A stretch of 64,000 nucleotides of DNA from Pseudomonas asplenii (GTDB lineage: Bacteria; Pseudomonadota; Gammaproteobacteria; Pseudomonadales; Pseudomonadaceae): NCBI RefSeq assembly GCF_900105475.1, contig NZ_LT629777.1:2232001-2296000 (forward strand), in the 5' to 3' direction. The translations under genes and the position numbers were made by a program. The stretch's first letter is position 1. Every line of letters starts with the position of its first letter. Below the pieces are notes generated by a model, which worked only from the letters and a program-made list of their open reading frames with translations, was not told the origin of the DNA and did not search any database. Below, one piece after another: positions 36,129 to 48,421 of the stretch.

Positions 36129-37447
36129 TTGGCGGCCTGGTTTGCGCCAGGGAGCTTGATTTCGACGTAGGCTTCGTCACGGATCTGACGCAGCCAGGTT
36201 TGCAGCTCTTCGTCGTACTTGCGGTTACGCAGTACGGTCATGGCTTGTTGCTCGCGAGCCTGATTGGTGCTGTCGGTGGCACGGCGCCCCAGCACTTCCA
36301 GCACGTGCCAGCCATATTGAGTCTTGAAAGGTTTGGACAACACACCTTGCGGGGTCTTTGCCATGACTTCCTGGAACTCCGGGACCAGCGCTTTCGGGTC
36401 GATCCAGTTCAGGTCGCCGCCGTTGAGGGCAGAACCCGGGTCTTCCGAGAAGCTCTTGGCCAGGGTGGCGAAGTCTTCGCCATTCTGGATGCGCTCGTAG
36501 ATTTTCTGGGCCAGGGCCTGGGTCTCGGCTTCGCTGCGAATGGCGTTCGGCTTGATCAGGATATGACGCACATGCACTTCGTCACGCATCTGGGTCTCGC
36601 CGCCACGCTTTTCCAGCACCTTGAGGATGATGAAACCGCCGGGTGCGCGGGCTGGTTCGGTGATACCGCCCACTGGCATGTTGCTCAACATCTGATCGAA
36701 CGGCGGTGGCAGTTGTGCCGGCTTGCGCCAGCCCATGTCGCCGCCTTCAAGGGCGTTGTCGCTACCCGACTTGGCAATGGCCAATTGGGCGAAATCGGCG
36801 CCCTGCTTGAGCTGCCGGTAGATGTCCTGAGCCTGTGCCGCCGCTGCCTGGATGGCTTGCGAGCTGGCGCTGTCCGGGGTCGAGACAAGGATGTTGGCCA
36901 GGTGCAGTTCTTCGGAGAGCTGCATTTTGCCCAGGTCCGAGGCGAGGAAGTTCTTCACTTCCTGTTCGGATACCTGCACGCGCTCGGCAACCCGGCGCTG
37001 GCGCACGCGGCTGATGATCATTTCGCGGCGCACCTGGTCGCGGGCGTCCTCATAGGAGAGGCCGTCGTGGACCAGGGCGGCCTTGAACTGATCGATCGAC
37101 ATGTTGTTGCGCTGGGCGATGCTGCCGATGGCCTGGTTCAGTTCCTCGTCGGAAATGCGAATACCGGAGCGTTCACCGATCTGCAGTTGCAGGTTTTCGA
37201 CGATGAGGCGGTCGAGAACCTGCTGATCCAGGACGCTGCTGGGTGGCACGCCGCCGCCGCGCTTGGCAATGCTCTGCTGGACTTCGTGGACACGCTGGTC
37301 CAGTTGGCTCTGCATGATCACGTCGTTATCGACGATCGCCACGACGTTGTCGAGCGGTTGTACTGCGGCATGAACCGCAGCACTCAGGGCCAGTACGCCC
37401 AGCATCAGCGGGCGCAGACAATCAGAAAGCTTGATCTTCACGTTCAC
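36125..37447 (-). CDS. surA: Periplasmic chaperone and prolyl isomerase SurA
   Basis: A 440-residue outer-membrane-protein chaperone. Signal peptide (about 1-28, [16 protein letters not shown]), N-terminal chaperone domain, and two parvulin-type PPIase domains (around 180-280 and 290-390; [21 protein letters not shown] and [16 protein letters not shown]). It delivers beta-barrel proteins, including LptD encoded just upstream, to the BAM complex. The first ATG gives a 26-bp overlap with lptD. Confidence 0.96.
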   Translation of the reverse strand: MNVKIKLSDCLRPLMLGVLALSAAVHAAVQPLDNVVAIVDNDVIMQSQLDQRVHEVQQSIAKRGGGVPPSSVLDQQVLDRLIVENLQLQIGERSGIRISDEELNQAIGSIAQRNNMSIDQFKAALVHDGLSYEDARDQVRREMIISRVRQRRVAERVQVSEQEVKNFLASDLGKMQLSEELHLANILVSTPDSASSQAIQAAAAQAQDIYRQLKQGADFAQLAIAKSGSDNALEGGDMGWRKPAQLPPPFDQMLSNMPVGGITEPARAPGGFIILKVLEKRGGETQMRDEVHVRHILIKPNAIRSEAETQALAQKIYERIQNGEDFATLAKSFSEDPGSALNGGDLNWIDPKALVPEFQEVMAKTPQGVLSKPFKTQYGWHVLEVLGRRATDSTNQAREQQAMTVLRNRKYDEELQTWLRQIRDEAYVEIKLPGANQAAK

Positions 37448-40247
37448 GATAACCTTGGATGCCTTTGTCGAGGAAGGTTTCTACTTTCTGGCCAACAACG
37501 CCGCCCAGACCTTTCAGGACAATTTGGAGGAAGATGCCGCGGTCGCCTTTTTCGTTCTGTGGGGCGTCCTGACTGAATTCGTCATACTTGACCCAGTAAC
37601 GGTTGATCAGGCGCAGTTTCCAGCAGCAGTTGTCGTACTCGAAACCACCAAAGGCTTCCAGCGTGCGGTTGCGGTTGTAGTCGTATTGCCAGCGGCTGAT
37701 GAGGTTCCACTGCGGCAGCACCGGCCAGATGACCGAGAAGTCATGCTGCTGGATCTTGTAGTAGTCCTTCACGTAGTTGGCCGTGCCTGGAGTGCCGTAG
37801 TCGCCGCCGAACTGCCATTGACCGGTGTTCTGGTTGTAGATGACCTGGTCGTTGCGATAGCGATAGCCGGCGTTGACCACCTTGTTCGGGTTGTCTTCAG
37901 GCTGGTAGTGGAACATTGCACTGCCCGAGCGCGGGCTGTGGCTGTCCGGATCCCAGTTGTAGTCGGCTGTCGCACGCCAGTCGCGGTTGAAGCGGTAGGC
38001 GTATTCCAGAGCGTACGGCGAAACATTGGCCTTGGCATCGGCGCGGGTACGGTAATCGACACCCGGCAACTGGACGGTACGGTCCTTGAAGTACATGGCC
38101 TGGCCGACACTGATGCGCTGGCGCTCGAAACCATTGTCTTCAATCCAGCGGCTGGTCACACCCAGGGACAGCTTGTTCTCGTCGCCCACACGGTCCGAAC
38201 CGGAGAAACGGTTATCGCGGAACAGCGAGGCGTAGTTGAAGCTGTATTCGCCGGTGTCGAAGACCGGGATGTCTTTCTGGTCTTTCTCGGGGACATAGAG
38301 ATAGAACAGGCGTGGTTCCAGGGTCTGGCGATAGTTGGTGCCGAACATGCTGGTGTTGCGGTCGAAGTACAGGCCGCTGTCGATGCTGGCGATGGGCACA
38401 CCACGGCTTTGCGAGCTGTTGAAGGTCTCGCCGAGTGCTGAGGCATTACTGGTATTGTTGACCAGGTCAGCCCTGCCCTGAGCGCCCAGGTCCAGGTCAT
38501 ATTTGGTGTACTGGTACTTGAGCGATGGCTTCACGTAGCCATAGGTCCAGTTAAGCGGCAGGCTGACACCGGGCTTCAGGTTCAGGCGATCGCCGTTTGC
38601 GCGGGCCAGGCCGACGACGTTGGTGTCCAGGCGTGGCGTGCCGATAGCATTGCCGTTGGCATCGAACGGGCCACCATCCTTATCGAAATAGTTGCCACTT
38701 TCCAGGCTACGCTCGAAACGCACCGCTTCGGTCTCGTAAGTGAAGTCGAGACCTTCAGGGTGGTAAGGCAGTTCACCGTTGAAGGTGATCTGCGGCAAGC
38801 GGTTGTAAGGCGTGATGTTCGACACGCTGGCCATCTGATAGGCCTGTACGTTCAGCTTGGCTGTATAGCTGTCGCCACGATAGCTGACGGCCGCCTGCTG
38901 GTTGACGTAGGCGCCAGCGTCCTTGACGCCGATCTGGTCGCTGGTCAAATCCTGGAAGTAGTACGGGTCGCTGATCTTGGTGTAGTCGACCTCGGTCAGT
39001 ACCCGTGAGTCCAGGCCGCCCTTGTGCTGCCAGTTGAGCATGTAGCGGGTTTTTTCGGAGTCGGTCTGCTTCGAGCGATCATTGCTGTCGTCGTTCAGGT
39101 ATGCGCCGCCGAACTGGCCTTCGCTGGACTGGGTCAGGTAGCGGAATTCGCCTTCCATCAACAGGCCGCGCTTGGTCATGTAGCGTGGGTACAACGTGGC
39201 GTCGTAGTTTGGCGCCAGGTTGAAGTAGTAAGGCGTGACCAGCGTGAAGCCGTTATCACCACCCGAACTGAAGCTGGGCGGCAGGAAACCGGACTGGCGA
39301 CGGTTGTCGATCGGGAAGTAGATGTACGGCGTGTACAGGACGGGAATGTCCTTGACCCGAAGTGTCACGTTGGTCGCGGTGCCGAAGCCGGTCGCCGGGT
39401 TCAGGGTGATGTTGTTACCCTTGAGCTGCCAGGCGTTGCTGTTCGGTTCGCAGGTGGTGTACGTACCATCCTTGAGGCGAATGATCGCGTTTTCGGCACG
39501 CTTGGCGTAGAGCGCACTGCCGCGCACGCGCGATTTGTGCAGAACGTATTCGGCGTTGTCGACCTTGGCTTCGCCGGTGTCGAGCTGGACGTCGGCGTGA
39601 TCGCCGACCAGCAGTGCACCGTTATCGCGCACGCGAACGTTGCCGCTCAGCTCGCCACGGTTTTCCGCCTGGTACAGATTCGCCTCGTCGGCCTCGACCT
39701 GCATGCTGCCCTGGCGCATGACCACGTCACCGGCCAGACTGGCGACCTGCTGTTCCTGCTCATAGCGCGACGCCTTGGCACCGATGAAGGTCGGCGCGTC
39801 ATTTTTATTCGTCTTGTCATTCATGCCAGGACGAATCGGTTCGATATAGGCACCAGAGCAGTAAGGACCGGTCTCGGCCAACTGGGCAGGCGTCAGCTTC
39901 TCGCGGGGAACCCAGTCGAGGTGGCTGTAGTCGGCACTGCGGGATTTCAGACCGCGGCCCTTGGCCTCGGTGACCAGTTTGGTCGCTGGCGCGCTGTCGC
40001 TGCCGGCGCTGCCGTCCGCCGTGGCCTGGGAAGTGCCACCGATCGAGCCGGCGTCGTGCACCGGGCGCGGTGGCAACTGTGCTGTGGTCGCTTTCGGCGC
40101 ACAGTTCCAGGCGCCCGAAGCAGAGGCCGAACAGTCATACTGTTCAGCAGCAACGACGAACGAAGTGGCCAGAGGTTGCAGTACCAGCAAACTGCCGGTG
40201 ACCAGCAACGGAAACTTTCTACGAAACGCGGGGGATTTCAATGCCAT
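37422..40247 (-). CDS. lptD: LPS-assembly protein LptD
   Basis: Outer-membrane beta-barrel of 941 residues that, with LptE, inserts LPS in the outer leaflet. Signal peptide (about 1-33), a Cys/Ala/Pro-rich N-terminal extension typical of Pseudomonas, an OstA-type beta-jellyroll (about 165-300, [20 protein letters not shown]), then the barrel. A CC pair (EYDNCCWKL) near the C-terminus is one part of the disulfide system. ATG at 40247 ([15 protein letters not shown]) was chosen over a 17-codon extension. Divergent from amgK. Confidence 0.96.
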   Translation of the reverse strand: MALKSPAFRRKFPLLVTGSLLVLQPLATSFVVAAEQYDCSASASGAWNCAPKATTAQLPPRPVHDAGSIGGTSQATADGSAGSDSAPATKLVTEAKGRGLKSRSADYSHLDWVPREKLTPAQLAETGPYCSGAYIEPIRPGMNDKTNKNDAPTFIGAKASRYEQEQQVASLAGDVVMRQGSMQVEADEANLYQAENRGELSGNVRVRDNGALLVGDHADVQLDTGEAKVDNAEYVLHKSRVRGSALYAKRAENAIIRLKDGTYTTCEPNSNAWQLKGNNITLNPATGFGTATNVTLRVKDIPVLYTPYIYFPIDNRRQSGFLPPSFSSGGDNGFTLVTPYYFNLAPNYDATLYPRYMTKRGLLMEGEFRYLTQSSEGQFGGAYLNDDSNDRSKQTDSEKTRYMLNWQHKGGLDSRVLTEVDYTKISDPYYFQDLTSDQIGVKDAGAYVNQQAAVSYRGDSYTAKLNVQAYQMASVSNITPYNRLPQITFNGELPYHPEGLDFTYETEAVRFERSLESGNYFDKDGGPFDANGNAIGTPRLDTNVVGLARANGDRLNLKPGVSLPLNWTYGYVKPSLKYQYTKYDLDLGAQGRADLVNNTSNASALGETFNSSQSRGVPIASIDSGLYFDRNTSMFGTNYRQTLEPRLFYLYVPEKDQKDIPVFDTGEYSFNYASLFRDNRFSGSDRVGDENKLSLGVTSRWIEDNGFERQRISVGQAMYFKDRTVQLPGVDYRTRADAKANVSPYALEYAYRFNRDWRATADYNWDPDSHSPRSGSAMFHYQPEDNPNKVVNAGYRYRNDQVIYNQNTGQWQFGGDYGTPGTANYVKDYYKIQQHDFSVIWPVLPQWNLISRWQYDYNRNRTLEAFGGFEYDNCCWKLRLINRYWVKYDEFSQDAPQNEKGDRGIFLQIVLKGLGGVVGQKVETFLDKGIQGYREREDQAF

Positions 40248-40377
40248 CTTATTAGTCCGGGCTTCCTGCGTGCCATCTGCCCGCGGTAAGGGCCGCACGC
40301 CTATCGATGGTCTGAAAAAGATGCTGGATAATAAAGCATGACCCGCTTGACGGCTAGCGCCGTCGGAGACCCTTGTG

Positions 40378-42074
<1,697 letters not shown>

Positions 42075-42075
42075 T

Positions 42076-42843
42076 ATGTTGTGGCCAGGGACTCTGATTG
42101 GAGCCGGGGCGGGTTTTGCCATCGCCAGTATTCCGGGGGCCATGTTGGGTGCATTGTTGGGGCAGGCGCTGGATCGGCGTTTGCAGTTGCATAGCTTGGC
42201 GCATCTGCGCGAGCGCCTGGGTGGCAAGCCGGCGTTGCGTAATGACGAGCTGCTGTTTGTCCTGCTCGGCCGGCTGGCCAAGAGCGACGGTCGCGTGGTC
42301 GATGGGCATATTCAGCAGGCGCGCCAGGAAATGCGCCAATTGGATATGGGTGAGGCCGCCCAGCGGCGGGCAATTGCCGCCTTCAATCGTGGCAAGACGG
42401 GAGAGGATCGCCTGCGTGGCTACCTGCGTCATCTCAAGGCCCAGCCCCACGCGGCCGAGGGCGTATTGCGTGCTTGTTGGCGAATGGTCTGGGCCGATGG
42501 CCGTGCCGGGCGTGAGGAGCGGGAGCTGATTCTGCTCTGGGGCAAGTGGCTCGGTTGGACGGCGCAGCAGATCCAGGCACTGGCCAGCGACTACGAACCC
42601 GGTCGTACACCGCTGCTGAGCAGCGCCGGCAGTTACCAGGACGCATTGATTGTTCTGGGCGTGACCCCGACCAGCGAACCGGCGCAGATCAAGCGCGCTT
42701 ATCGTCGCTTGTTGAGCCGCCATCATCCGGACAAAGTGGCGGGGGCCGGCGCAACGCCGGCCCAGGTGCAGGACGCGACCGAAAAGACCCGGGAGCTGCA
42801 TCAGGCTTACACACTGATTCGCGAGCGCCGGGATTTTCGCTGA
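42076..42843 (+). CDS. djlA: DjlA-like co-chaperone (TerB plus J-domain)
   Basis: A 255-residue protein: an N-terminal glycine-rich hydrophobic segment (LIGAGAGFAIASIPGAMLGA) that should anchor it in the inner membrane, a TerB-like helical domain (about 50-170), and a C-terminal J-domain with the HPD motif (RRLLSRHHPDKVAGAG) that would stimulate DnaK. It starts one base after the murU stop. Function by family; substrates unknown. Confidence 0.9.
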   Translation: MLWPGTLIGAGAGFAIASIPGAMLGALLGQALDRRLQLHSLAHLRERLGGKPALRNDELLFVLLGRLAKSDGRVVDGHIQQARQEMRQLDMGEAAQRRAIAAFNRGKTGEDRLRGYLRHLKAQPHAAEGVLRACWRMVWADGRAGREERELILLWGKWLGWTAQQIQALASDYEPGRTPLLSSAGSYQDALIVLGVTPTSEPAQIKRAYRRLLSRHHPDKVAGAGATPAQVQDATEKTRELHQAYTLIRERRDFR

Positions 42844-42855
42844 GGTGCCAGGGGC

Positions 42856-43842
42856 TTACTGGCTGTCCAGGTCCTGCGGGTTCAGGTAGCCGCGGACCCG
42901 CCGCACCAGTTGCTCCTGCCCCGGCTTGCCGGGGAACGCCTTGAGTCCTACCTGGGTATAGTTGGACGTCTTCTGACGCTTGCTGGCTTGCAGGCGCTGC
43001 AGGGCCGCTTTGCGATCCAGTGATTCGTCCTTATAGAAGAAGTCGGCGGTCGCCAGTTTCAGTTCGGGGGTCAGTTGTGCCAGGTCTGTCTTGGCGCTGG
43101 CCGGCGTCTGTGCGGCCACCAACAGCAGTTTCTGCACTTGTGGCGAGGCTTTCTCGATCAGGTAACGGGTAGCCCAATAGGCGCCGGTTCCATGTCCGAG
43201 CAGGACGATGCTGCGGGCATTCTGTTGCTGGGCGTAGGCAACGGCAGCGTCGAGACGAGCGAAAATCCGTTCGGCGTCACCCTTGAGCGGGTCTTCGGCG
43301 TTCGCGGCTGGCGCCTGGTCGGGCGCGTCGGTCTCGGCGCTGGCCGCCTGTTCAATGGGCTTGCTAGTGGTGCTGGCGTTCTTGCTGTTGCTGGAGGCCG
43401 GCTCCGCAGGTTTTGGCGCTTCCACGACCCGAGGCAAGGAGGCGTCGCTTTGCAGATCCGGCAGTGTCAGACTCAGGCTGCTCCAGCGCGCGTCCGGTAA
43501 TTGGTTGCGCAAGGGCGCGACGACTTGAGGCCAGTCAGCGGTTTCGCCGGCTCCGGGAATGATGATCACCGCGCCGTTGGGCGTTGGCGTGTTGGCCGGT
43601 TTCCACAATGCCAGGAACGTGTCGCCGGCCGCCTGCAACTGTTGTTGCTCCTGGCGTGGCAATTGCCGCTCCAGGGCTGTGGCATCTTCCTGGCTGCGTT
43701 CTGGCAATGACTGACGTTCAGCCGGCTTCTCGGTAGGCGCTTGTGCGGGGGCTGCCGGATCTGCCGCCAGAACCGGTGCGGCTAGCGGTAGTATCAACGA
43801 CAGGCACAGCGCAGGTAGTGCCGAGCGGTAGACAGGGGGCAT
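42856..43842 (-). CDS. DUF3530 protein, alpha/beta-hydrolase-like, periplasmic
   Basis: A 328-residue protein with a signal peptide (about 1-27, cleavage near VLAADPAAP), a Pro/Ala/Glu/Gln-rich low-complexity start, and a hydrolase-like core. At the place of the nucleophile elbow it has LLGHGTGAYW (residues 214-223), with Thr where a Ser might be expected, so no classical GxSxG is present. A second low-complexity insert (about 140-185) separates the core strands. It may be a degenerate or non-canonical hydrolase. Convergent with djlA and divergent from the sensor kinase gene. Confidence 0.8.
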   Translation of the reverse strand: MPPVYRSALPALCLSLILPLAAPVLAADPAAPAQAPTEKPAERQSLPERSQEDATALERQLPRQEQQQLQAAGDTFLALWKPANTPTPNGAVIIIPGAGETADWPQVVAPLRNQLPDARWSSLSLTLPDLQSDASLPRVVEAPKPAEPASSNSKNASTTSKPIEQAASAETDAPDQAPAANAEDPLKGDAERIFARLDAAVAYAQQQNARSIVLLGHGTGAYWATRYLIEKASPQVQKLLLVAAQTPASAKTDLAQLTPELKLATADFFYKDESLDRKAALQRLQASKRQKTSNYTQVGLKAFPGKPGQEQLVRRVRGYLNPQDLDSQ

Positions 43843-43918
43843 CGGATTTTCCAGGCCAGAGGTAATCCTGGCAGCCTAATGGGTTGGTCAGTATTTGTCA
43901 GTGTGGATGAGTCGAATC

Positions 43919-46321
43919 ATGCGTTTTTGCTGTCTGTGGGTTATCGGCTGGCTGTGTCTTCCCTTGATGGCCTGGGCCGCGCCGGCACCTGCCGCGAGCG
44001 ATCTGTCATTGTCCGGCGAGCAGCGCCATTGGCTTGATGGGCACCGGCAACTGCGTGTCGGTCTGGTGCTGCAGGCGCCTTACGCGCAGTACGATCGACG
44101 CCTTCAGCGGCTGTCGGGGGCGAATGTCGAACTGATGCAGTGGTTGGCCGCGACGATGAAGGTCGCGCTGACCTGGCGAAACTTCCCCGACCAGGCACAC
44201 CTGGAGAAGGCCCTGCAGGACGATGAGATCGATATCGCCCCCGGCTTGACCCAGACACCGGCCGGCTTGCGCCTGTGGTTGTTCTCCGACCCCTATATGC
44301 GGGTGCCGCAGTTGGTCGTCGGCGAGCGTAATGGGGCCGGGGCTGTCGAGTTGGAGAAGCTCGACAGCCAGACCCGGGTCGCCGTGCGCATGCCCAGTGT
44401 CATCGCCGATTATTTGCGCAGTACCTACAGCAACCTCAACTTGCAGGGTGTGCCGATGGAGCGCCAGGCCCTGCAATTGCTGTTGAGCCAGCAGGCTCGT
44501 TATGCGGTGGTCGACGAGGCCCAGCTCAGTCGCCTGTCTACCGAGGAGGAGTTTGCCGGGCTGGCGGTGGTTGGTGATATCGGTCTGCCGCAGTTGTTGC
44601 GGGTGGCGACCCGGCGCGACTGGCCACAATTGGCGGGTATCGTCGAGAAAGCCCTGCATGCGATACCGGCCCGGGATCTCGATCAACTTCATCTGCGCTG
44701 GCTGCAGCCCAAGTACCCGCGTCTGTCGGCGTCGCCGGGATTCTGGCTGAACCTTTGCCTGCTGTTGCTGGTGATGTTTCTGGCCTGTCTGGCGATCGTG
44801 TTCTGGTTGCGTCGCCAGCAGCGTGCTCTTGAACAGGCTCTGCTGACCGCCCGCGAGGATCTGGCCCGACGCGAGGCCAGCGAGGAGGCCTTGCGTCTGA
44901 CCCAGTTCTCCATCGACCAGAGCACCGTGGGCATCCTCTGGGTCAACTGGGACAGTCATGTGCGTTACGCCAACCGGGCGGCCGAGGACATGCTCGGCTA
45001 TCCCCCCGGCGCGTTGTTCGACCGGCCGCTGATCGACTTCGAGCCGAACCTGCACATGGACCGCTGGCTGAACCTGTGGAAGCGCGCCCGGGCCACTGAC
45101 GAGGCCCCGCAGAGCTTCGAGACCCAATGCCTGCGCGCCGACGGCAGTGTCCTGCCTGCGGATGTGTCCCTGAGCTTTCTGCGTTTTCGTGATGGCGAGT
45201 ACCTGGTGGTCTATCTCAATGATGTCACCGAGCGGCGTCGTGCCCTGGCTGCGCTGCAGGAGAGCGAGGCCCGGCTCAAGGGCATCGCGGCCAACGTCCC
45301 GGGCCTGGTGTTCCGCCTGGAGCGGGTGCCGCAGACCGGCGAGCTGTATTTCCCGTATATCAGTGAAGGCAGCGACAGTCTGGTGGGCCATGCACCCGCA
45401 ACCCTGCGGCGGCAGGAGATCGGCCTGCGCAGCGTCGTCCATCCGGATGATCGGGCCGATTATCATCGTGTTCAGGACCTGGCAATCGATTCCAGCAGCG
45501 ACTGGTCCTGGCAGGGGCGCATCGTGACCCGCGAAGGCCGGCAACGCTGGGCCGAGATCAAGGCCATCACCCGTCGCCTGGCAGACGGCACGATGGTCTG
45601 GGACGGTATTGTCTGGGACATCAGCGAAAGCAAGCGGATCGAGTTGGAACTGGCCAGTTCGCGCGAGCAACTGCGTGAGCTGTCGGCGCACCTGGAAAGT
45701 GTCCGGGAAGAGGAGAAGGCCCGTATCGCCCGGGAAGTCCACGATGAACTGGGGCAGATGCTGACGGTGCTCAAGCTGGAAACGTCCATGTGCGAGCTGG
45801 CCTATGCAGAGCTGGACCCTGGGCTGAACGAGCGCCTTAACAGCATGAAGAAGCTGATCGCGCAGTTGTTCCAGTTGGTGCGCGATGTCGCGACTGCCCT
45901 GCGTCCGCCGATTCTCGACGCAGGCATTGCCTCGGCGATCGAATGGCAGGCCAGGCGTTTCGAGGCAAGAACGCAGATCCCGTGCCTGGTCCAGGTGCCG
46001 GAAAACCTGCCGGCGCTCAGCGATGCCAAGGCCACCGGGCTGTTCCGGATTCTTCAGGAGGCGCTGACCAATGTCATGCGCCATGCCCAGGCGCATACTG
46101 TGGAACTGACGCTGGTGATCGATGGGAGTGACCTGTGTCTGACCATCAGCGATGACGGCGTGGGATTTGCTGCCCAGAGCGGTAGGCCGACTTCGTTCGG
46201 TGTAGTGGGCATGCGCGAGCGCGTGCTGATGCTGGGCGGCACTCTGTCGTTGCAAAGCAGCGTTGGCGAAGGCACGACCCTGAGCGTTCGTGTACCGTTG
46301 GATCTGCCGCAGGCCATGTGA
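43919..46321 (+). CDS. agtS: Hybrid-domain sensor histidine kinase (AgtS-like)
   Basis: About 800 residues: signal peptide, periplasmic amino-acid-binding-protein-like domain (about 30-255), one membrane helix (about 274-296), two PAS domains (about 330-440 and 450-580), a HisKA_3 dimerisation domain with H608 (AREVHDELGQML) and a HATPase domain (QEALTNVMRHA, DDGVGF). This is a NarL-type kinase that senses a periplasmic ligand. By neighbourhood it matches AgtS of P. aeruginosa, which responds to 5-aminovalerate and 4-aminobutyrate. In-frame starts exist at 43895 (TTG), 43907 and 43919; I chose 43919, which begins the signal peptide MRFCCLW. Confidence 0.82.
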   Translation: MRFCCLWVIGWLCLPLMAWAAPAPAASDLSLSGEQRHWLDGHRQLRVGLVLQAPYAQYDRRLQRLSGANVELMQWLAATMKVALTWRNFPDQAHLEKALQDDEIDIAPGLTQTPAGLRLWLFSDPYMRVPQLVVGERNGAGAVELEKLDSQTRVAVRMPSVIADYLRSTYSNLNLQGVPMERQALQLLLSQQARYAVVDEAQLSRLSTEEEFAGLAVVGDIGLPQLLRVATRRDWPQLAGIVEKALHAIPARDLDQLHLRWLQPKYPRLSASPGFWLNLCLLLLVMFLACLAIVFWLRRQQRALEQALLTAREDLARREASEEALRLTQFSIDQSTVGILWVNWDSHVRYANRAAEDMLGYPPGALFDRPLIDFEPNLHMDRWLNLWKRARATDEAPQSFETQCLRADGSVLPADVSLSFLRFRDGEYLVVYLNDVTERRRALAALQESEARLKGIAANVPGLVFRLERVPQTGELYFPYISEGSDSLVGHAPATLRRQEIGLRSVVHPDDRADYHRVQDLAIDSSSDWSWQGRIVTREGRQRWAEIKAITRRLADGTMVWDGIVWDISESKRIELELASSREQLRELSAHLESVREEEKARIAREVHDELGQMLTVLKLETSMCELAYAELDPGLNERLNSMKKLIAQLFQLVRDVATALRPPILDAGIASAIEWQARRFEARTQIPCLVQVPENLPALSDAKATGLFRILQEALTNVMRHAQAHTVELTLVIDGSDLCLTISDDGVGFAAQSGRPTSFGVVGMRERVLMLGGTLSLQSSVGEGTTLSVRVPLDLPQAM

Positions 46322-46347
46322 GCCTTTTGACCGAGCAGGAGTAAGAC

Positions 46348-46977
46348 GTGATCCGCGTATTGGTAGCCGAAGACCACACCATCGTCCGCGAGGGTATCAA
46401 GCAACTGATCGGTCTGGCCAAGGACCTGCAGGTGGTGGGTGAGGCGAGTAATGGCGAACAGTTGCTGGAAGCCTTGCGGCATACGCCCTGCGAGGTGGTG
46501 CTACTGGATATCTCCATGCCTGGGGTGAACGGCCTGGAGGCGATTCCGCGGATTCGTGCGTTGAACGATCCCCCGGCTATCCTGGTGCTGTCCATGCATG
46601 ACGAGGCGCAGATGGCGGCTCGGGCGCTCAAGGTCGGCGCAGCCGGGTATGCCACCAAGGACAGTGATCCATCCCTGTTGTTGACGGCCATTCGCAAGGT
46701 CGCGGCGGGTGGGCGTTATATCGATCCGGATCTGGCCGATCGGATGGTCTTCGAGGTCGGCCTGACCGACTCCCGACCCTTGCATGCGTTGCTGTCGGAA
46801 CGCGAGTTTTCGGTGTTTGAACGCCTGGCCCAGGGCGCCAACGTGAACGACATCGCCCACCAACTGGCCTTGAGCAGCAAGACCATCAGTACCCACAAGG
46901 CCCGGTTGATGCAGAAACTCAACATCACCTCGCTGGCCGAACTGGTGAAATACGCCATGGAGCACAAATTGCTCTGA
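46348..46977 (+). CDS. agtR: NarL/LuxR-family response regulator (AgtR-like)
   Basis: A 209-residue regulator: receiver domain with acidic pair E8/D9, phospho-acceptor D54 (VVLLDISMPG) and K104-region (ATKDSDPS), then a LuxR-type HTH (SEREFSVFERLAQGANVNDI, then LSSKTISTHKARLMQKLNI). The GTG start at 46348 is preceded by AGGAG. It lies 26 bp after the kinase gene and 248 bp before the transporter operon it is expected to activate. Confidence 0.87.
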   Translation: MIRVLVAEDHTIVREGIKQLIGLAKDLQVVGEASNGEQLLEALRHTPCEVVLLDISMPGVNGLEAIPRIRALNDPPAILVLSMHDEAQMAARALKVGAAGYATKDSDPSLLLTAIRKVAAGGRYIDPDLADRMVFEVGLTDSRPLHALLSEREFSVFERLAQGANVNDIAHQLALSSKTISTHKARLMQKLNITSLAELVKYAMEHKLL

Positions 46978-46983
46978 GGCCGG

Positions 46984-47118
46984 CCCTACAGAAAAATTGC
47001 GTTGGCATATCCATTTGCGACAGCTGCGCATGGGGGGCTGACGCAGTGATGGGCTCTGCCGTGATGAGCCGTTTGTCGGCTTATCCAATCGCGTCATCCC
47101 TGTAGGGCAATCCTTACA
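46984..47118 (+). promoter_or_regulatory. Candidate regulator-binding heptamers before agtA
   Basis: CCCTACA (46984-46990), its inverse TGTAGGG (47101-47107) and CCTTACA (47112-47118) occur upstream of the ABC transporter operon; the last two form an imperfect palindrome with a four-base centre. NarL-type regulators bind paired heptamers, so these could be AgtR sites. A weak sigma-70-like pair TTGCGC/TAGGCT (16 bp apart) lies at 47164-47191, just downstream. Confidence 0.3.
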
Positions 47119-47225
47119 CCAACTCTTCCAGACTGCTGAGGACAATCTCTCACACCCCCCGATTTGCGCTGCCGGCAGCCTTCACTAGGCTTAGACCACG
47201 GCAGTCAAAACAAGAAGGTGTGGGT

Positions 47226-48350
47226 ATGAGCGAGGTTGATTCAAGTGCTGGGGCCAAGGACATCCTGGTCAGCTTTCGTGGCGTGCAGAAGAGCTACGAT
47301 GGCGAGAACCTGATCGTCAAGGACCTCAACCTGGACATTCGCAAGGGCGAATTTCTTACCCTGCTCGGGCCTTCCGGTTCCGGCAAGACCACCAGCCTGA
47401 TGATGCTGGCCGGGTTTGAAACCCCGACCGCCGGCGAGATCCAACTGGCCGGCCGCTCCATCAACAACGTGCCACCGCACAAGCGTGATATCGGCATGGT
47501 GTTCCAGAACTATGCACTGTTCCCGCACATGACCGTGGCCGAGAACCTGGCGTTCCCGCTGAGCGTGCGCGGTCTGAGCAAGACCGACATCAGCGAGCGG
47601 GTCAAGCGCGTGCTCGGCATGGTCCAGCTCGACAAGTTCGCCCAGCGTTATCCGGCGCAGTTGTCCGGTGGCCAGCAGCAGCGGGTGGCGTTGGCCCGGG
47701 CGCTGGTGTTCGAACCGCAGCTGGTGCTGATGGACGAACCGCTGGGTGCGCTGGACAAGCAGTTGCGCGAACACATGCAGATGGAAATCAAGCACCTGCA
47801 CCAGCGCCTCGGTGTGACCGTGGTCTACGTGACCCACGACCAGGGCGAAGCCCTGACCATGTCCGACCGGGTGGCGGTGTTCCATCAGGGCGAGATCCAG
47901 CAGATTGCGCCGCCACGTACCCTGTACGAAGAGCCGTGCAATACCTTCGTCGCCAACTTCATCGGCGAGAACAACCGTCTGAGCGGACGCCTGCACAGTC
48001 ATACCGGCGACCGCTGCGTGGTCGAGCTGGGCCGTGGCGAGAAGGTCGAGGCATTGGCGGTCAATGTCGGCAAGGCTGGCGAGCCGGTGACCCTGTCGAT
48101 TCGCCCCGAGCGCATCAGCCTCAACGGTTCCAGCGAATCCTGCGTCAATCGTTTCTCCGGACGCGTGGCTGAATTCATCTATCTGGGCGACCACGTTCGT
48201 GTCCGCCTGGAAGTCTGCGGCAAAACCGACTTTTTCGTGAAACAACCCATCGCCGAGCTCGACCCGGCGCTGGCGGTCGGCGATGTCGTTCCCCTTGGCT
48301 GGCAGGTCGAGCACGTTCGTGCGCTGGACCCGTTGCTCGACGCCGGCTGA
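47226..48350 (+). CDS. agtA: ABC transporter ATP-binding protein (AgtA-like)
   Basis: A 374-residue PotA-type ATPase: Walker A GPSGSGKTT (48-56), Q-loop VFQNYALFP, signature LSGGQ (146-150), Walker B LVLMDE (D170/E171), H-loop THDQGEA, and a C-terminal TOBE regulatory domain. It powers uptake through the two permeases encoded downstream. I chose the ATG at 47226 with AAGAAGG upstream over a GTG two codons earlier. First gene of the four-gene importer operon; naming follows gene order in the characterised agtABCD operon. Confidence 0.88.
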   Translation: MSEVDSSAGAKDILVSFRGVQKSYDGENLIVKDLNLDIRKGEFLTLLGPSGSGKTTSLMMLAGFETPTAGEIQLAGRSINNVPPHKRDIGMVFQNYALFPHMTVAENLAFPLSVRGLSKTDISERVKRVLGMVQLDKFAQRYPAQLSGGQQQRVALARALVFEPQLVLMDEPLGALDKQLREHMQMEIKHLHQRLGVTVVYVTHDQGEALTMSDRVAVFHQGEIQQIAPPRTLYEEPCNTFVANFIGENNRLSGRLHSHTGDRCVVELGRGEKVEALAVNVGKAGEPVTLSIRPERISLNGSSESCVNRFSGRVAEFIYLGDHVRVRLEVCGKTDFFVKQPIAELDPALAVGDVVPLGWQVEHVRALDPLLDAG

Positions 48351-48421
48351 TCGCTGTACCCCCAAGAGGCGAACCCATCGCCCCGTGCTTCACCAACCTG
48401 CACTCGTGGAGAGAAGAATAA

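Noticed and set aside
44006..46255. 749-codon open frame opposite the sensor kinase gene
   Set aside because: Shadow of a clear kinase frame, no start signal and no recognisable domain.
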